Below the pieces are notes generated by a model that was given only the letters and a program-made list of their open reading frames with translations, did no database searches and had not been told where the DNA came from. From Pochonia chlamydosporia 170 (lineage: Eukaryota > Ascomycota > Sordariomycetes > Hypocreales > Clavicipitaceae), in the NCBI RefSeq assembly GCF_001653235.2, contig NC_035793.1, positions 2,604,001 to 2,668,000 on the forward strand: DNA of 64,000 nucleotides, written 5' to 3'. Below, one piece after another: positions 13,086 through 25,090 of the stretch (within the stretch, counting starts at the first letter, position 1; every line of letters starts with the position of its first letter). The translations under genes were made by a program, and so were the position numbers.

Positions 13086-14115
13086 ACGAGCAATGGCGGC
13101 GGGGCAAGGTTCTCGGTCCACACAGGATAAGTGTGTAGTAAATCATGGCGAGGAGGTTTAGTTCAACATGATAAGGGGTCATTTGAACGCTAAAATTCGG
13201 TCCATGGGAGAGGTAGAAAAAGCTAGAGGCTGAGTGGAGCTTTCTGCAGACTTAGAAAACACTACGGATTGACCTTTCGACGTGCTGTAATTCCAAGCAA
13301 GTATAGTGTCTGGTTCGTAGCCTAGTAACTATGAGACAAACGGCATTCGACTCTGGAGCCAACACGATCTCAGCTTCCTCCCTCCCTAGACAGATAGCCG
13401 CCATCCCAAGCAGGTGAATCGCGGACACTTTTATTGAGACACAATTCTCGTGGGCCTCTTCTGTTTGGTATCAACACCAATATACGTAGCATTGCCCTTG
13501 GGGAATTGGCGGCACCCTATATTCCAGTGTTGCTTTTATGATGCCTAGGCTGTTGTTAGCACCTTCCACGTAAAAGGCAACCTGTGTTTTCCGAGTATTT
13601 ACCAGATTCTTTGCGAGGCAATTAGATTCTGGTGCCACAAAACCTTTGCACCCACCTTGTCTCTAGATCTTGACAACCGGGAGAGCGTATTAGCATTTCT
13701 GAACCCCCAGCTTCCAATACATATGTAAACTGGTGACCTGGAACTACAGGATAACTAGAAATCGTCCAGGAAAGCGGCTTATCTCGTGGGCCAGAGCGCC
13801 GGTTTTCGGTTAGGAAGCGAAGCAAAAGGCATGTCGTTGAGTTGCCCTGTAGCTCAGACATTGCAGTGTGTTCAGTACAAATCATCGTACCTACTTGTGA
13901 AGTTGGCCCATGGCGAGTGGCCTAGTCCGACAACCGGGAGAAGACTTTGGGAAGGGCAGAGGGAAGCACACTTCGCATGATGTTCAACAAAGGCATCATT
14001 GCAGGGAGGCTGTTACATGTCAATGTATCGTAGAGGCAGAGAATATTGCTTCACACCGTCGTCCTGTACTATTCATACATGAAGCTAGAGAATAACACGC
14101 CCCTCTCTGGAGCAT
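13086..14115. other. Convergent intergenic region (alpha-COP / RPN12)
   Basis: 1,030 bases between converging genes. I found no conserved ORF, RNA gene or repeat; open frames of 60-90 codons on both strands look random. Confidence 0.65.
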
Positions 14116-15006
14116 TTACACAATAGTCTCCAATTCCCGAGCATATCCTAGAGTATTCTCAATTACCACCTGGCTTACATCCTTCCCCAAGTTGCTGTCT
14201 TCGCTCTGGTCTGCTGAGGCTGGGAAGTAAATGTGTCCGTCTCTGAGCACCCAGCCTCTCTGCTTCGCAAACTGAACTACATCACCTTCGGACTCAAGAA
14301 ATAATAGCGATTTGGTGGAGCTAATCGGCAGGCTTGGGTATGCGCGTTCGCTGCTGCTTGCAATCTCAGACCGGATCTGGTTCTTCAAAATCTACTCATT
14401 CGTTTGTTAGATATATTGCCAGCTCACACAGGATCTTGGAACCAGAGACATTGAATTTACCTCTGAAAACACGCCATATTCGTCACATGGCACCTCACTG
14501 CTCTTCATGGCTTTCCATACACGGTCATAACTGCCCTCCATCAACCATCTCTCCAATCGGATAGGGTATCCTAGGTATCGATCGCCTTCCACATCCCCAG
14601 AGCTGCCTCCGCCGTCTCGATTCGCAAGACCCTCCAACTCGGAATGAAATTCGGCATACCGACCCTGAGTTAAAAGAAGGAGAAGGCTCAGACCAGTGAC
14701 TTTATTTCTCTCGGGTAAGTTAGGCTGAAGAGTCGCCGAGGGAAGTTCATAGAAAGGTTGGAGTTGCTGCACATAGCGTGTGAAGGCTTCAGGGTTGCGC
14801 GCTCGAATGGCGAAGAGAGCGCCTTGCTCGAAGGTCTCGCGCGCAAGAGCGAGCAGCTGTGGCGAGGCCGATTGACTCGGGGTAAGGGCATTTAGGCTTA
14901 GAAGCGCGAGCTTGGCCTTGGAAAGAAGGGAATTTGCTTCAGGATAGCTCATCGACGGGGAATGCTTCAGCTGTCCAAGAATCTGCGAGACATTGCGGTC
15001 GGCCAT
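14116..15006 (-). CDS. rpn12: 26S proteasome regulatory particle subunit Rpn12 (PSMD8)
   Basis: Lid subunit of the 19S regulatory particle; its incorporation completes lid assembly. Exons 15006..14461 and 14391..14116, separated by a 69-nt phase-0 intron, give 273 aa, the normal length. The start at 15006 gives MADRNVSQILGQL. The body is helical and ends in the CSN8/PSMD8/eIF3K-type winged-helix region; typical family blocks are FEQGALFAIRARNPEAF, RLERWLMEGSYDRVW and IRSEIASSSERAYPSL. The intron falls inside the conserved FSE-ILKNQIRSEI block and rejoins it exactly, which supports the model. A longer in-frame upstream Met (15045) is possible but would add 13 unconserved residues. Confidence 0.94.
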
Positions 15007-15529
15007 GGTGGGAACTTGCCCTGAGGGAAATGGTATTCTTATCAAGAGGGCAATGGGATCGCCTGGCGTTATCTCTTAGTCTCAGCAGGGAAGCTCAAAG
15101 GCAGGTGGATGTCGTGCTTGGTTTGTTATGCGTGTGGGTTGTGTGTGTGTGAAGTGTTGACCTCCAAAGCTTCCAACCCAAAAGCCACTTGACCAGTTGG
15201 TCCAGGCTGGCATGGGTGACGAAGGCGGGCCAAAAAGGGAAGAAAGAAATGTTTATGTAATCATGTTGGGTCAATCCATTCTACCCACATTTCGACTTAG
15301 GGAATGTGCACCATCGTAGAGCAGACACGACACTCGCATAGAGCATGAATAACACGCGTTAATGGTCCTGATTAAGGCCAACCATTCGCAGGGAAGAGGT
15401 CTGGTAGAAAATTAATACTTGGCACAGGTGCTTGCAGGAGACATCTAACACTGGAACTGGCTCCTTCAAACGGGTCACTGTATCCAGATGATATGGCGGC
15501 TTGGGCAGGTGTCTACTACTACCTAGGTA

Positions 15530-16402
15530 CTTAAGCACTTTAGGTAGGCACATACTAAGTACCATAGCTACTAGTACGGAGTACCTATAAACCGTTCTGG
15601 CAGAGAAAAAGCCAAATACTGTGTTGGTGGAAAGAACATAGCACCAAGCGCGCAAAGAGCAAACCCCTACGGTTCAAACGGTTTTCAGGTTGTAATATTC
15701 TAGCCGCTGGTGTTACATCCGATACCATCCAAAATAATGAACAAAAGAGGCGACCAAAGAGCTTCACGAGGCTGACAAAGGCCAGGCTCTATGGGACCAG
15801 ACGGCATGCGACCTCAATGGTCTCTGTCCACGTCACTCTTTATTGTGGCCAACGACCTAGGTCCAAGTGGTAGGTACCTACCTAGGTACCTAGGTAGGTA
15901 GGTGGTTGGGCCTTACCTTTGTCAATACCTTCATAAAGCGTCAAACGCTGCAAGGACAGCTCCGTCTGAGAATTGTGCTAATAATACTCCCTACTCGGAA
16001 GCGAAAATAGAAGACGAGAGAAAGCGAGACCAGACAGCTTACTTGATGCAATCAATCAAATGGCTGATTTGCTGTCTGCTCGCTCAGTCGACAAACCACC
16101 AGTTGACTCCACTCCACCTTGACCAGGGCAGGGAGACAAATTGATGGCTGTGCAACCCAAATATAGACCAAGAACATATCGGACCCGAACCAAACATTGA
16201 ATATCTACTCCGTAACTACCAAGTACCTAGCCTAGGCACTGCAATTTTGGAGCTTGACACTTGAAGACTAGGCAGACAACGGACGAAAATACCTTTTAAA
16301 TAACCCAGGTATGTTTGGTAGATTCGGTAAAGTACTAGGTACTGTACTACCCCCGAGATATTGTGCAATTTGATACCTACCTAGTACCTAGGTACCTGGG
16401 TG
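15530..16402. repeat. Cluster of TACCTAGGTA palindromes and TACGGAGTA words
   Basis: The perfect 10-base palindrome TACCTAGGTA occurs at 15530, 15879, 15887 (overlapping) and 16385, embedded in alternating TAGGTA/TACCTA sequence. TACGGAGTA occurs at 15575 and, reversed, at 16206. Further copies outside this cluster lie at 21995 (palindrome) and 38017, 54176, 54341 and 61895 (TACGGAGTA, either strand). All are intergenic. Confidence 0.8.
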
Positions 16403-17150
16403 GTCATCACCACAGCTGATGGTTCTCCTGTGGTGCGGTCTGGTCAGGTCAATTGCTTTTGGCGCATTGAAAGGCGTTGCGGTACTTGTGTAGATTCACG
16501 AAATCACGGGATCTCAACTCTATCTGCTCCCGTCTGGTCTGGTGGCATCTCACCTCACTACCACCTTGCCTGCGTCCTCCGCTAAATGTAATCATCGGAA
16601 GCTGCAACGCATTTTGTCGCTCACCGTCTCTCTATTCTGCGGGCCACTGCATTCAGCTAACAGAGTGATTTGATGGCACGAGAGCAATCGAGTCTAGTCC
16701 AAAGACTCCGACGTTCATGGGGTTTGCCCTGGGCTGAACGAAATACGCCTTGCCTTCAGAGTAGTGCTTGGCTGTATGAAATAGTGCCTTCAACAAGGGT
16801 CCACGAAAGAAGGCGCTTGTGATTATGGCTTATTTCACAGCAGCTTTGTATCGTATGAAACCGCTCCTGATTGTTGGATTGTGTTCCTCATTTTGACGGC
16901 CATCTCCCGCCTGACATTTCTTATGTTGCTCTTTCGCATCAGCAGAGCTCCAAATTGTCGACTCCACACTCGCGATCCTCAGTCCCGACCTTGGTAATAT
17001 CTCAAGCCATTTGCAGCTCAAATCTGGGTACTGGAGCAGGCGTACATCCGAATTTACCAGAAGGTCTCACCAATGGTTGAGACTTTGCGGAAGACCCTAG
17101 CTATGACCGAGACGACAAGGGAAGATGAATGTTCAGGTAAGAAACCATCA

Positions 17151-17742
17151 ACCAGACAATGTTGCATCGTTTCGGGGCATAGATGATATGTGGACCACCC
17201 GCGACTGTTGTTCCTCTTTGAGACAGCATTGAACTCTCCCCGACGGAGTCACCAGTTCAGATGATGGTCAACGCAAGAGTTCCCGAGTGTGAGACCAGAC
17301 ATGGCCTCTCCTGCCTCACGGTGGGACAAATTGACAGACATGGAGCCCTCGACATCGGATGGCAGCAAGCATCCGTTGCGCCCTGGATCAACATAAATGT
17401 CAACACATCAAGATGAAGAAACATGGAACGTCCATGTCTGGTCCCTGATGTTGAGCACAGGTAAACCAGACCAGGCCAGGCCAGGCCAGGAAGGCGAGGC
17501 ACCACAGACCAGACAGCTTCCAACCAGACACATGCAGTCAATTTGACATGGAAGCTCCTGTCTGATCATCACTGAACTTTCCATGTTGTCAATGGTGCAT
17601 GTGGTCTGGTTGAGTCTGGTCCACTCTGGTCTAGTGGGCCACATGGCAGCACAGCCGTTACAACCAGCCCACCAGACGCTTAACAACCAGCACTTGAGAC
17701 CAGACGCCATCAGGCTCGACATTGGACCTTCAATGTTGGCCA
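17151..17742. repeat. Dense cluster of ACCAGAC / GTCTGGT words
   Basis: At least ten copies of the 7-base word, in both orientations, occur in about 600 bases: 17151, 17294, 17436, 17465, 17508, 17523, 17604, 17614, 17671 and 17699. A small tandem array of CCAGG (four units, 17471-17490) sits within it. TTCAATGTTGG occurs just after, near 17728. No coding potential explains the pattern. Confidence 0.8.
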
Positions 17743-18392
17743 GACCCCTGTACTTACCTCGCCCATTTGCTGCTGTTCCTGGCGTGGGGGGGAAGCATCT
17801 TACGTCGTGCAAGCATTTCGCATCGCCACGCTCTCCGCTTGATGACTTAAAGTCGCCCACTCGGAGCTTGACAAAGCTGACACATTCACATTCAACTCCG
17901 GGGTTCAAATCGGGCTGGTTACTTAAAGCACTCGAACAATCCACTGCCTCCCATCGCGTCCCGTGTGCGGTTCCGCCGCGTGAGCTCCTGTCTGCGGGCA
18001 TACACCAAGCAAGCACACATACTCTCTCTCTGACCCCAACCGAGCAACACCGTCTTTCCCACTTCGATCCCGCTTCAGCCAGCAAGCCTGTTGTCTGAAT
18101 GCCTGCGTCTGCTTCCTGAATCGTTACGTACGGGCTGCACGCCAAACAAGACCAGGGAGAAAGGAAGCCGGGGCTGCCAACCTGTTGAGCCGTTGACGCA
18201 TTTCTGCCGGTCAAGTGGTCGTCGGCTTGGGTCGCCTGAACCTGGCATTCTGCGACCCTCGAATCTTGTACTTTTGAATCCTTGAATACCCTTTGCAACA
18301 ACTACGGGAATATCTAGATCGGAAGGAAGCTAATTCATTTTCGGAACCTTAATCTAGCTGGCCAAGCCGAATCACTACCGTTATCGACCGAC

Positions 18393-21363
18393 ATGGCGCC
18401 TCAGTTCGGGGCGACCTTCGTACCGGGGGGTTTCGATGACTACTACATGCCCGAGGTCGTGGCCCCTTCTCCGCAGAGGTACGTTTCTGTGCTTTTAACT
18501 TGACTGGGTACTGGTCATGATGCCCAGCCGCCTATGTACTGGATGACTTCCATGGCGCTTTTGTCGTGACTTGTTCGTAGTCAGCGAGTCTCAAGAGTTC
18601 AACGTTGACCTGCGGGACTTCATGCTAATGTCTCTTTGTGTTACCAACATCTAGAGTGACCCCGCAAGTCCCTCAGAATATGCAAGACGACTTGCAGCGC
18701 CTCGAACTGGAGGCCGGAGACAACGAAAGGCGAGAGGCTTCGTCACAATACAATCGTCAGCCGTCCGTGTCCACCATTACTCAGCAGAGTTCTTACCTCA
18801 ATATTGACTCCTCGAGAGGGTCAAACAATCCCACGACCGAAATTGACAGCGATATCACGGCCTACAAAGACACCGAGGGCCGCGCACAGCGGCTCGACAC
18901 CATGGGCCGTGATGCGCCGTCCTTTTCTCCATTCCCCAAGGTTACCGGCGACAATGTGCCCCCAGCTGATGATGCAAAGGAGGAAATTTTATGGAACGCG
19001 CGTAAGCACGTCTTGCACTCGCAAAATGTAACCATGCAGATCAGCTGGGCTCGGGATGTTCTCATTTGGGCCGAGGTTGCTATGGACGCTGTGGCACGGG
19101 AACCCACGGATAAACCAAGGCCGGCAACACCTCGAATCGAACATGAACTTCGCATAGACGCACTTAATATCGTTACCTACCTCGCTGGACAGGATCATCC
19201 AGATGCGCTCTACATCCGATCCAAGTGGCTCGAGTTCGGAAAATTTGGACACCGAGTCGATAAACGTGAAGCCTACAGTGGCTATAAGCGTGCAGCAGAG
19301 CTTGGAAATGCTAGATCCGAATACCGCATGGGTATGCTCTTTGAGCAGTCTAACGACATGTCCAAAGCCAAAGAACACTATTACAGAGGCATGAGCTTGA
19401 AGGACTCCGCAGCCTTGTATCGTATGGGCATGATGAGCCTTCTTGGCCAACATGGCGAAAACAAGGACTATGCTGGTGGGCTAGAACGTGTTCGAGCTGC
19501 AGCAGATAGCTCTGATGAAGACGCGCCGCAAGGCTCGTACGTGTATGGGATGCTTGTCGGCCGAGACTTGCCGGACATCAACATACCAGATGGCTTGCTA
19601 CCATATAATTTGGAGACAGCCAAGATGTATGTTGAGAAAGCAGCATACCTTGGATTTGCCAAAGCCCAGTTGAAGATGGGTCAGGCTTACGAGCTCTGTC
19701 AACTCGGTTGCGAGTTCAATCCCTCTTATTCGCTGCATTATTATGGCTTGGCTGCTCAACAGGGTCTCCCTGAAGCCGCTCTCGGTGTCAGTCGATGGTT
19801 CCTTTTTGGATACGAAGGTGTATTCAAGAAGAATGAAGAGCTCGCCTTTAAATACGCACAGGAGGCTGCCGCTTCCAAGTTGCCAACCGGCGAGTTCGCT
19901 ATGGGTTATTATTATGAAATTGGTATTCATGTGAATCAGAGTATCTCTGATGCGCGAAAGTGGTATCAGCTTGCGGCCGACCACGGTAACAAGGACGCCA
20001 TTGGCCGTCTGGAGTCCCTCAGCCACGATCAGAGCCTTTCCAAACAAGACCATGAAACGACAACATTGACACGAATCAAATCACAGCACGGTTCGCAAAG
20101 GGGAAAACGGCCAGATAGATTCAAGCAACCTCAGCAAATGCCGACTTTGACTGAAGCCACACCACTATCACCAATGGAAAACAACCCATCCTTTCCACAA
20201 CAAGCATACGCCAAGTCAAGCGCAACAGCAGTTTCGCCGCGAGTGTCCCCCCAGCCGTCCCCTGGTATCAAGCCAACAATTGTCTCAGAACAGAGCAACA
20301 TCCCAGATCCATCAAGGGCCTCTTTTGTTGGCACCGACCGGGCCCCAGCATTTAACATAAGGCTCGAGGGGAATTTGCAGCAACCCGCACGGCCACACTC
20401 AGCGGCGCCTTACCCGGATGATGACCGGCCGGCGCCGCTGAATGTGGCCCGCCCTCATTCCACTGCACCGTATCCCGACGACGACGTTCGACTACCGCCC
20501 AGCCAAAGATATGGTTCTGGCCTGCAACCAGCTCATGGCCCACAAGCAGATAGGCCAATGAGTGCTTTTGGCATCAAGCCGCAGTCTGGAGGACCGCGAC
20601 CGATGCCCGCGTCTCACTCAACCGGTAGTTTGCAGCCCCCTTCACAACCGATTCCCCCCCGGGGCCGAGTCGCCTCTGCTGGATGGGAATCTCAGCCTCC
20701 AGCGGGTGCATACAGGCAGCCAAGCCCTGGGCCAAACTTGAATGTACAGCGTCCCCACGGCGGTGACGAACAGTATGGTAGACCTGGAAGCGCTCCGCAC
20801 CACCCTACGGCGACGTTGGCAGGCAACAAATTGCAGAAGCAACCTCCAAGACAGGCCCAATCTTCAGTACCGCCTTCAGGCCAAGACCCCGGGCGAGAAT
20901 ATGGGCCACGTACATCATCTCGCCCAGCGCCCGAGATGCCACCGCAGCATGATCATCGAAGTAGTTCTCAGGGTTACGAACGGTTCTCAAGAGTGCCAGG
21001 GGCGATGGGTCGTCCTGAAAGACTAAGCTCCCTCCCGCCACAAGATGGCCACCAGCCGCCACGTACATCGACAGGCTTCGGGCCAGCAATGCCTGGGCAA
21101 CCTCGACCAGTTCCTTCATCCGGCAGAACGGCAAGTGTGCCGCCTAGCGCGACAGGACAACGGCCTCCCGAGTCCAGTCAACTGCCTGGACCCGGCCTTC
21201 ACAGTGCTGCAACCGCCCCCGCGAAACCCGCCAAAGGACCGGCAACCTTTGAGGATATGGGAATCCCGCAAGGAAAGCAGGATGGTGACTGTGTAAGTAC
21301 TAGGTTCGGTATTCCCGCCCAAGTTCTCTGTAGAGTTAACAGCGATTCTAGGTCGTAATGTAG
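18393..21363 (+). CDS. Chitin synthase activator Skt5/Chs4 with SEL1 repeats and CAAX box
   Basis: Activates and localises chitin synthase (yeast Chs3 class) at septa and growth sites; membrane attachment is through prenylation. Exons 18393..18478, 18655..21292 and a 12-nt terminal exon 21352..21363, giving 911 aa. The first exon encodes MAPQFGATFVPGGFDDYYMP. SEL1-like TPR repeats run over about residues 190-470 (AYSGYKRAAELGNARSEYRMG, AKMYVEKAAYLGFAKAQLKMG, ARKWYQLAADHGNKDAIGRL). A long Pro/Ser/Gln-rich disordered tail follows. The last exon adds VVM after Asp-Cys, making the C-terminal CVVM prenylation motif; this match to the family is why I place the final 59-nt intron (21293..21351) there. 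Reading through that intron instead gives a tail of about 20 residues without a CAAX box, ending at 21358. Confidence 0.94.
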
Positions 21364-23112
21364 ATGACGATGAAATGGGCAGGCAGTCAGCTTGAGCAGT
21401 AGTGTATGCGTTGTGGGCCAACTCTATTGGTATGCATCCACGGACAAGCTGGCTGACGGTGTTGTACGTGATGCAGCTGGACGCTGTAGCCCTGGCTGGA
21501 ATCAGTATTTCGTGTAGTGGGCACGCGGGAATCATGTCATGTATTGGAGTAGACCCCAACTTACAACAATAGGAATATGGAAGGAGCCGAGCCCGTCAAG
21601 TACGAAGTTGTGCAAAGAGTACATTTGTTTGGCGTTAATGCGTTGCAAGAGTCAAGGTTTCATTCAGCGGGTTCAAACTGGGAGGCTGCCAAAGCCACAT
21701 ATTTTTGGGTTGTGTTGTTGTTTTACGGCTGCTACAGATTTTTCTTGCATCCATAGTCCTACATAGCACGATCCTTATATTCTCCAACAACTACCGCGGT
21801 TTTTCACTGCGGGAGAAAGCTATGGAAGTGAAATGCTACACCTGGCGGGCGATGGATTGCAACGGCTCTGGGTGTCTGTGCCAATGGCCATTTGAGTTGC
21901 CAGTTTGAGGTCAACTATTTCGAATAAAGGGGCCAATGGTCAGCAACGTGCAGGCTCAGGTTCTCGTCTACCTACCTTGGTACCTGGGTATAGGTACCTA
22001 GGTAGGTAGCCTGTAGAGTCTCAATTTCCTACTTTAGGTTTTGTAGAGCCTAGGCTCTAAAGTCCCTGGCGGTGCCTCAATGGGAGGGGGGGAAAGGTCC
22101 ATGTAGAGCCACATGACAATTTGCCGCTCCAAACCAACTTTGTTGGCCGTGCCGTGTTGGAGGAATTACAGTGATGAATTGTCCTCAGGCATATTCGAGC
22201 CCTTCGGCCGACGGTTGGAGCAATGAAACTAGTTAACTGTGTTACTGCGAACCCCATGTCGGCAAACAAACCTTGAATCTATTGATCATCAAGAAACCGG
22301 AAGATGGAGACACGGAGGCATGGGCATGACCAGACTGGAATTTTTCCACCCATACAAAGGCCATAGGCCATAGAGCTGCGGAGCTTGGCCAACAAATGAG
22401 AGTCAGGCATCGGGAATAACACCCTAGAGTCTGGTGTGTCTGATGGATTCAAGTTTGGATCCCAGCCATCAATGTGACTCTGTCCATGCCAAATGAAGCC
22501 ACGCGCCCTCTGTGTGGTGTTCACTTAACACCAGACTCCAGTCAAGTTCCCCCAGTGCCCCCATCATCCGCCTTCTCCCCTCATTGACATCTGGATGTGC
22601 TCGGCTCAGAGAAACCCCCACATCCGATGTCGTTCAATGTTGTAAGCATTCCGGCTAGCACTCACTTAATGTGGAAAGAGGAAAGCGGCCGAGGTGATTT
22701 ACATTAATAATGAATGCGTCTGGTGCGCTCCGATGGCCGGGAATAATGATCAAAGGCATCTGGGGCCAGACATCCAGTCTGCTACTTCAAGTGACCCTAG
22801 CTACCTAGTATCTAGAACCTAGCTAGTCACTCCGCTCTGGCTAACTTGCATTGCTTGGGTCTTTCATTCCACAGTTTCCTGTCAATTTTCACTTCTGTTG
22901 TTCACCATACATCTTCTTGTCTGGCTGAGGTGCGCAAGATTTGCCAATAGCCGAATGTCTTCAGTAGGGACCAGACAGTCTGAAGATTTTGAAAAGGTAT
23001 TCAAGTTGCACTAACGTCCATTTTCATTGTCACTGCCACCGAGTTGAGTTTGTTGGTCGATTCTCTACTCACTTTCGAACCCAACTACAACTCTTTTGTC
23101 AAACATGCCATT
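21364..23112. other. Intergenic region, promoter of the MFS gene
   Basis: 1.75 kb without a supported gene. Contains a TACCTAGGTA block at about 21969-22010 and an ACCAGAC/GTCTGGT series (22329, 22429, 22530, 22718, 22970). Probably SKT5 3' UTR, then promoter and leader of the transporter gene. Confidence 0.65.
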
Positions 23113-25090
23113 ATGAAGGCGTCGCCCAGCAGCGACGCTGGTGATGTTGAAAAGGCAACTAGTAGGCGAGCCTCCGAAATCACACAGCACGAAAATGGCG
23201 CGGAAAGCCCAGGCAATAGGACAAATATCAGGAGTTGCAAACTGACTACATCCCCAAGCCAGTGCCATGGTCCTGCTGAGGGCAGAGAGCATTGCCTCGA
23301 CCTTGGAAGCAGTCAAGAGAGCGTCTCGACTCCTATAAACCATGGCTACGACAATGAGTTGGGCGAGCCCGGTGATACTGCTGGCGCTAATCATAATGTA
23401 ATTGACCGTGTCTTGAGCCGAATTACATCAGCATCAAGTTATGACCCAGGGCCTCCCCCGGACGGTGGGTGGCTTGCCTGGACTCAATGTACGTCGCAAC
23501 TCTCATGGAAAATAGCCAAGTTGAAAAGAGGAGAATCATCGAGGAGACACATCGAGGTCTCTGCTGCCTGCAATCACAGTCTGATCCGAACGACTCTCTG
23601 GCTAATACACTAATACAAACAATAACCAGGTGCCGTCGGCCATCTCGTCATATTCAATACATGGTAATAGCCTCGTTGTGTCCTGAACCCAGTTGAGTCG
23701 CTTTCATTTCTCTTCACCTGTTTCGACCATCTTCATTGACCGCGAGTTGTACTCACTAACTTCAATCTTTACCTTTGGGGCTACTAGGGGTTGGATCAAC
23801 TCCTTTGGCACTTTCCAGACATACTACACTCAGCTCCTTCACAGAGCTTCTAGCGACATATCATGGATAGGTTCAGTCAATGTCTTCCTCCTCTTCTTTG
23901 TGGGCACCCTCACCGGCCGCCTCGTGGACGCCGGCTACTTCCGCGTGCTTTTCTTGTTGGGAACCGTTTTAATGGCAGTGGGCATATTTACAGTGTCCGT
24001 ATGCTCCGAATATTGGCATTTTCTGTTGGCCCAGGGCCTGTGTTTGGGCATTGGTCATGGGTGTCTCTTTTGCCCAACCCTGGCGGTTTTGTCCACGTAC
24101 TTCCTGCGTCGACGGGCACTCGCCTTGGGAATCGCTGCATGCGGCAGCGTAACAGGAGGCCTTATCTTTCCTGGCATGGTCCGCCAGATGCTTCCCTGGG
24201 CGGGTTTCCCCTGGACAGTCCGAGCCATTGGCTTTGTGCAGCTTGCAACTATGATTCTGGCCAACTTTCTAGCTCGTCCGCGAATCAAACCTCGCAAGGC
24301 TGGGCCGCTGGTAGAGTGGTCAGCATTCTTGGAACTGGAGTACACGTTTTATGCCGCTGGAGCCTTCTTTGTATGTTGTGATGACCTTCCCCAGCCTGAT
24401 TTTTCTTGTCCTCCCATCACACGTTGACTATCCTTACGGCCCGTCCGCCTTGTCGTTCCCATTGCACTGCCATTTCAGCCGTGGCCAAAACTTAGGAAAG
24501 GATTCCCATGTGCTAATGTTGGGGACAAATGCTAGAACTTCTGGGGTGTATATTTTGCCTTCTTTTACGTGGCTGCCTTTTCGCGAGACGGTTTGCACCC
24601 TCCGCTGTCATATCAAGAGTCCCTGAATATGCTCCTCATCCTCAACGGTGTGGGTGCGATTGGACGAATTGCTCCGAATTATGTGGCTGATCAAATCGGC
24701 GCCATCAATGTTTTCATCCCGACCAGTATCATTGCGAGCCTGATGATGTTTTGCTTCATTGTCATACGAGACCCCGTCGGCCTCTACGTATGGGTTGTCT
24801 TTTACGGGATAGCGGCTGCTGGTATCCAAAGCCTCTTTCCGGCCGCGTTATCCTTCCTGACAACGGACCTTCGCAAGCTGGGGGTTCGAATGGGAATGGT
24901 GTTTACTATTGTGTCCTTTGCCGTGCTGACGGGACCACCAATTGCAGGCGCCATCATTGATAGTGCAGGAGGATACACGGGAGCCAAAGCATTCGCTGGC
25001 AGTGCCATTGCCATTGGGTGTGGTTTTCTCGTTGCGGCAAAGATGACGAAAATGCGAAAGTCGGGGCAGAGTTGGACCTCTCGAATATAA
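23113..25090 (+). CDS. MFS transporter, monocarboxylate-transporter (MCT/Mch) type
   Basis: Predicted plasma or organellar membrane carrier with 12 transmembrane segments; the substrate cannot be told from sequence. Exons 23113..23488, 23630..23663, 23788..24370, 24536..25090, giving 515 aa. A hydrophilic, likely disordered N-terminus of about 110 residues precedes the fungal MCT-like signature PPPDGGWLAWTQ, which is split by intron 1 from CAVGHLVIFNTWGWINSFG. The 34-nt exon 2 is unusually small. Later blocks typical of the family are ISWIGSVNVFLLFFVGTLTG, RRRALALGIAACGS and LMMFCFIV. The third intron (24371..24535) rejoins AGAFF to NFWGVYFAFF. Fungal members include monocarboxylate- and riboflavin-transporter-like proteins, so no gene symbol is justified. 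Met 23113 is the first ATG of the frame. Confidence 0.88.

Larger units (their letters stand above)
15007..18392. other. Long gene-poor intergenic region rich in recurring words
   Basis: 3.4 kb between the divergent RPN12 and SKT5 genes without a convincing coding region. It holds a dense cluster of TACCTAGGTA palindromes and TACGGAGTA words (15530-16400) and a dense cluster of ACCAGAC/GTCTGGT words (17151-17705), listed separately. The last few hundred bases should be the SKT5 promoter and 5' UTR. Two overlapping antisense ORFs at 17408-18301 have no domain and are built partly from the repeated words. Confidence 0.7.

Noticed and set aside
17895..17915. GGGGTTCAAATC sequence resembling a tRNA B box
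   Set aside because: No matching A box or cloverleaf arms could be found around it.
17408..18301. 297-codon ORF on the minus strand and an overlapping 171-codon ORF on the plus strand
   Set aside because: They overlap on opposite strands, show no domain, and much of their sequence is the repeated ACCAGAC/CCAGG words; they lie in the SKT5 upstream region.
23065..23394. 109-codon ORF antisense to the first exon of the MFS gene
   Set aside because: Shadow of the real gene; the plus-strand frame continues into the MCT signature.
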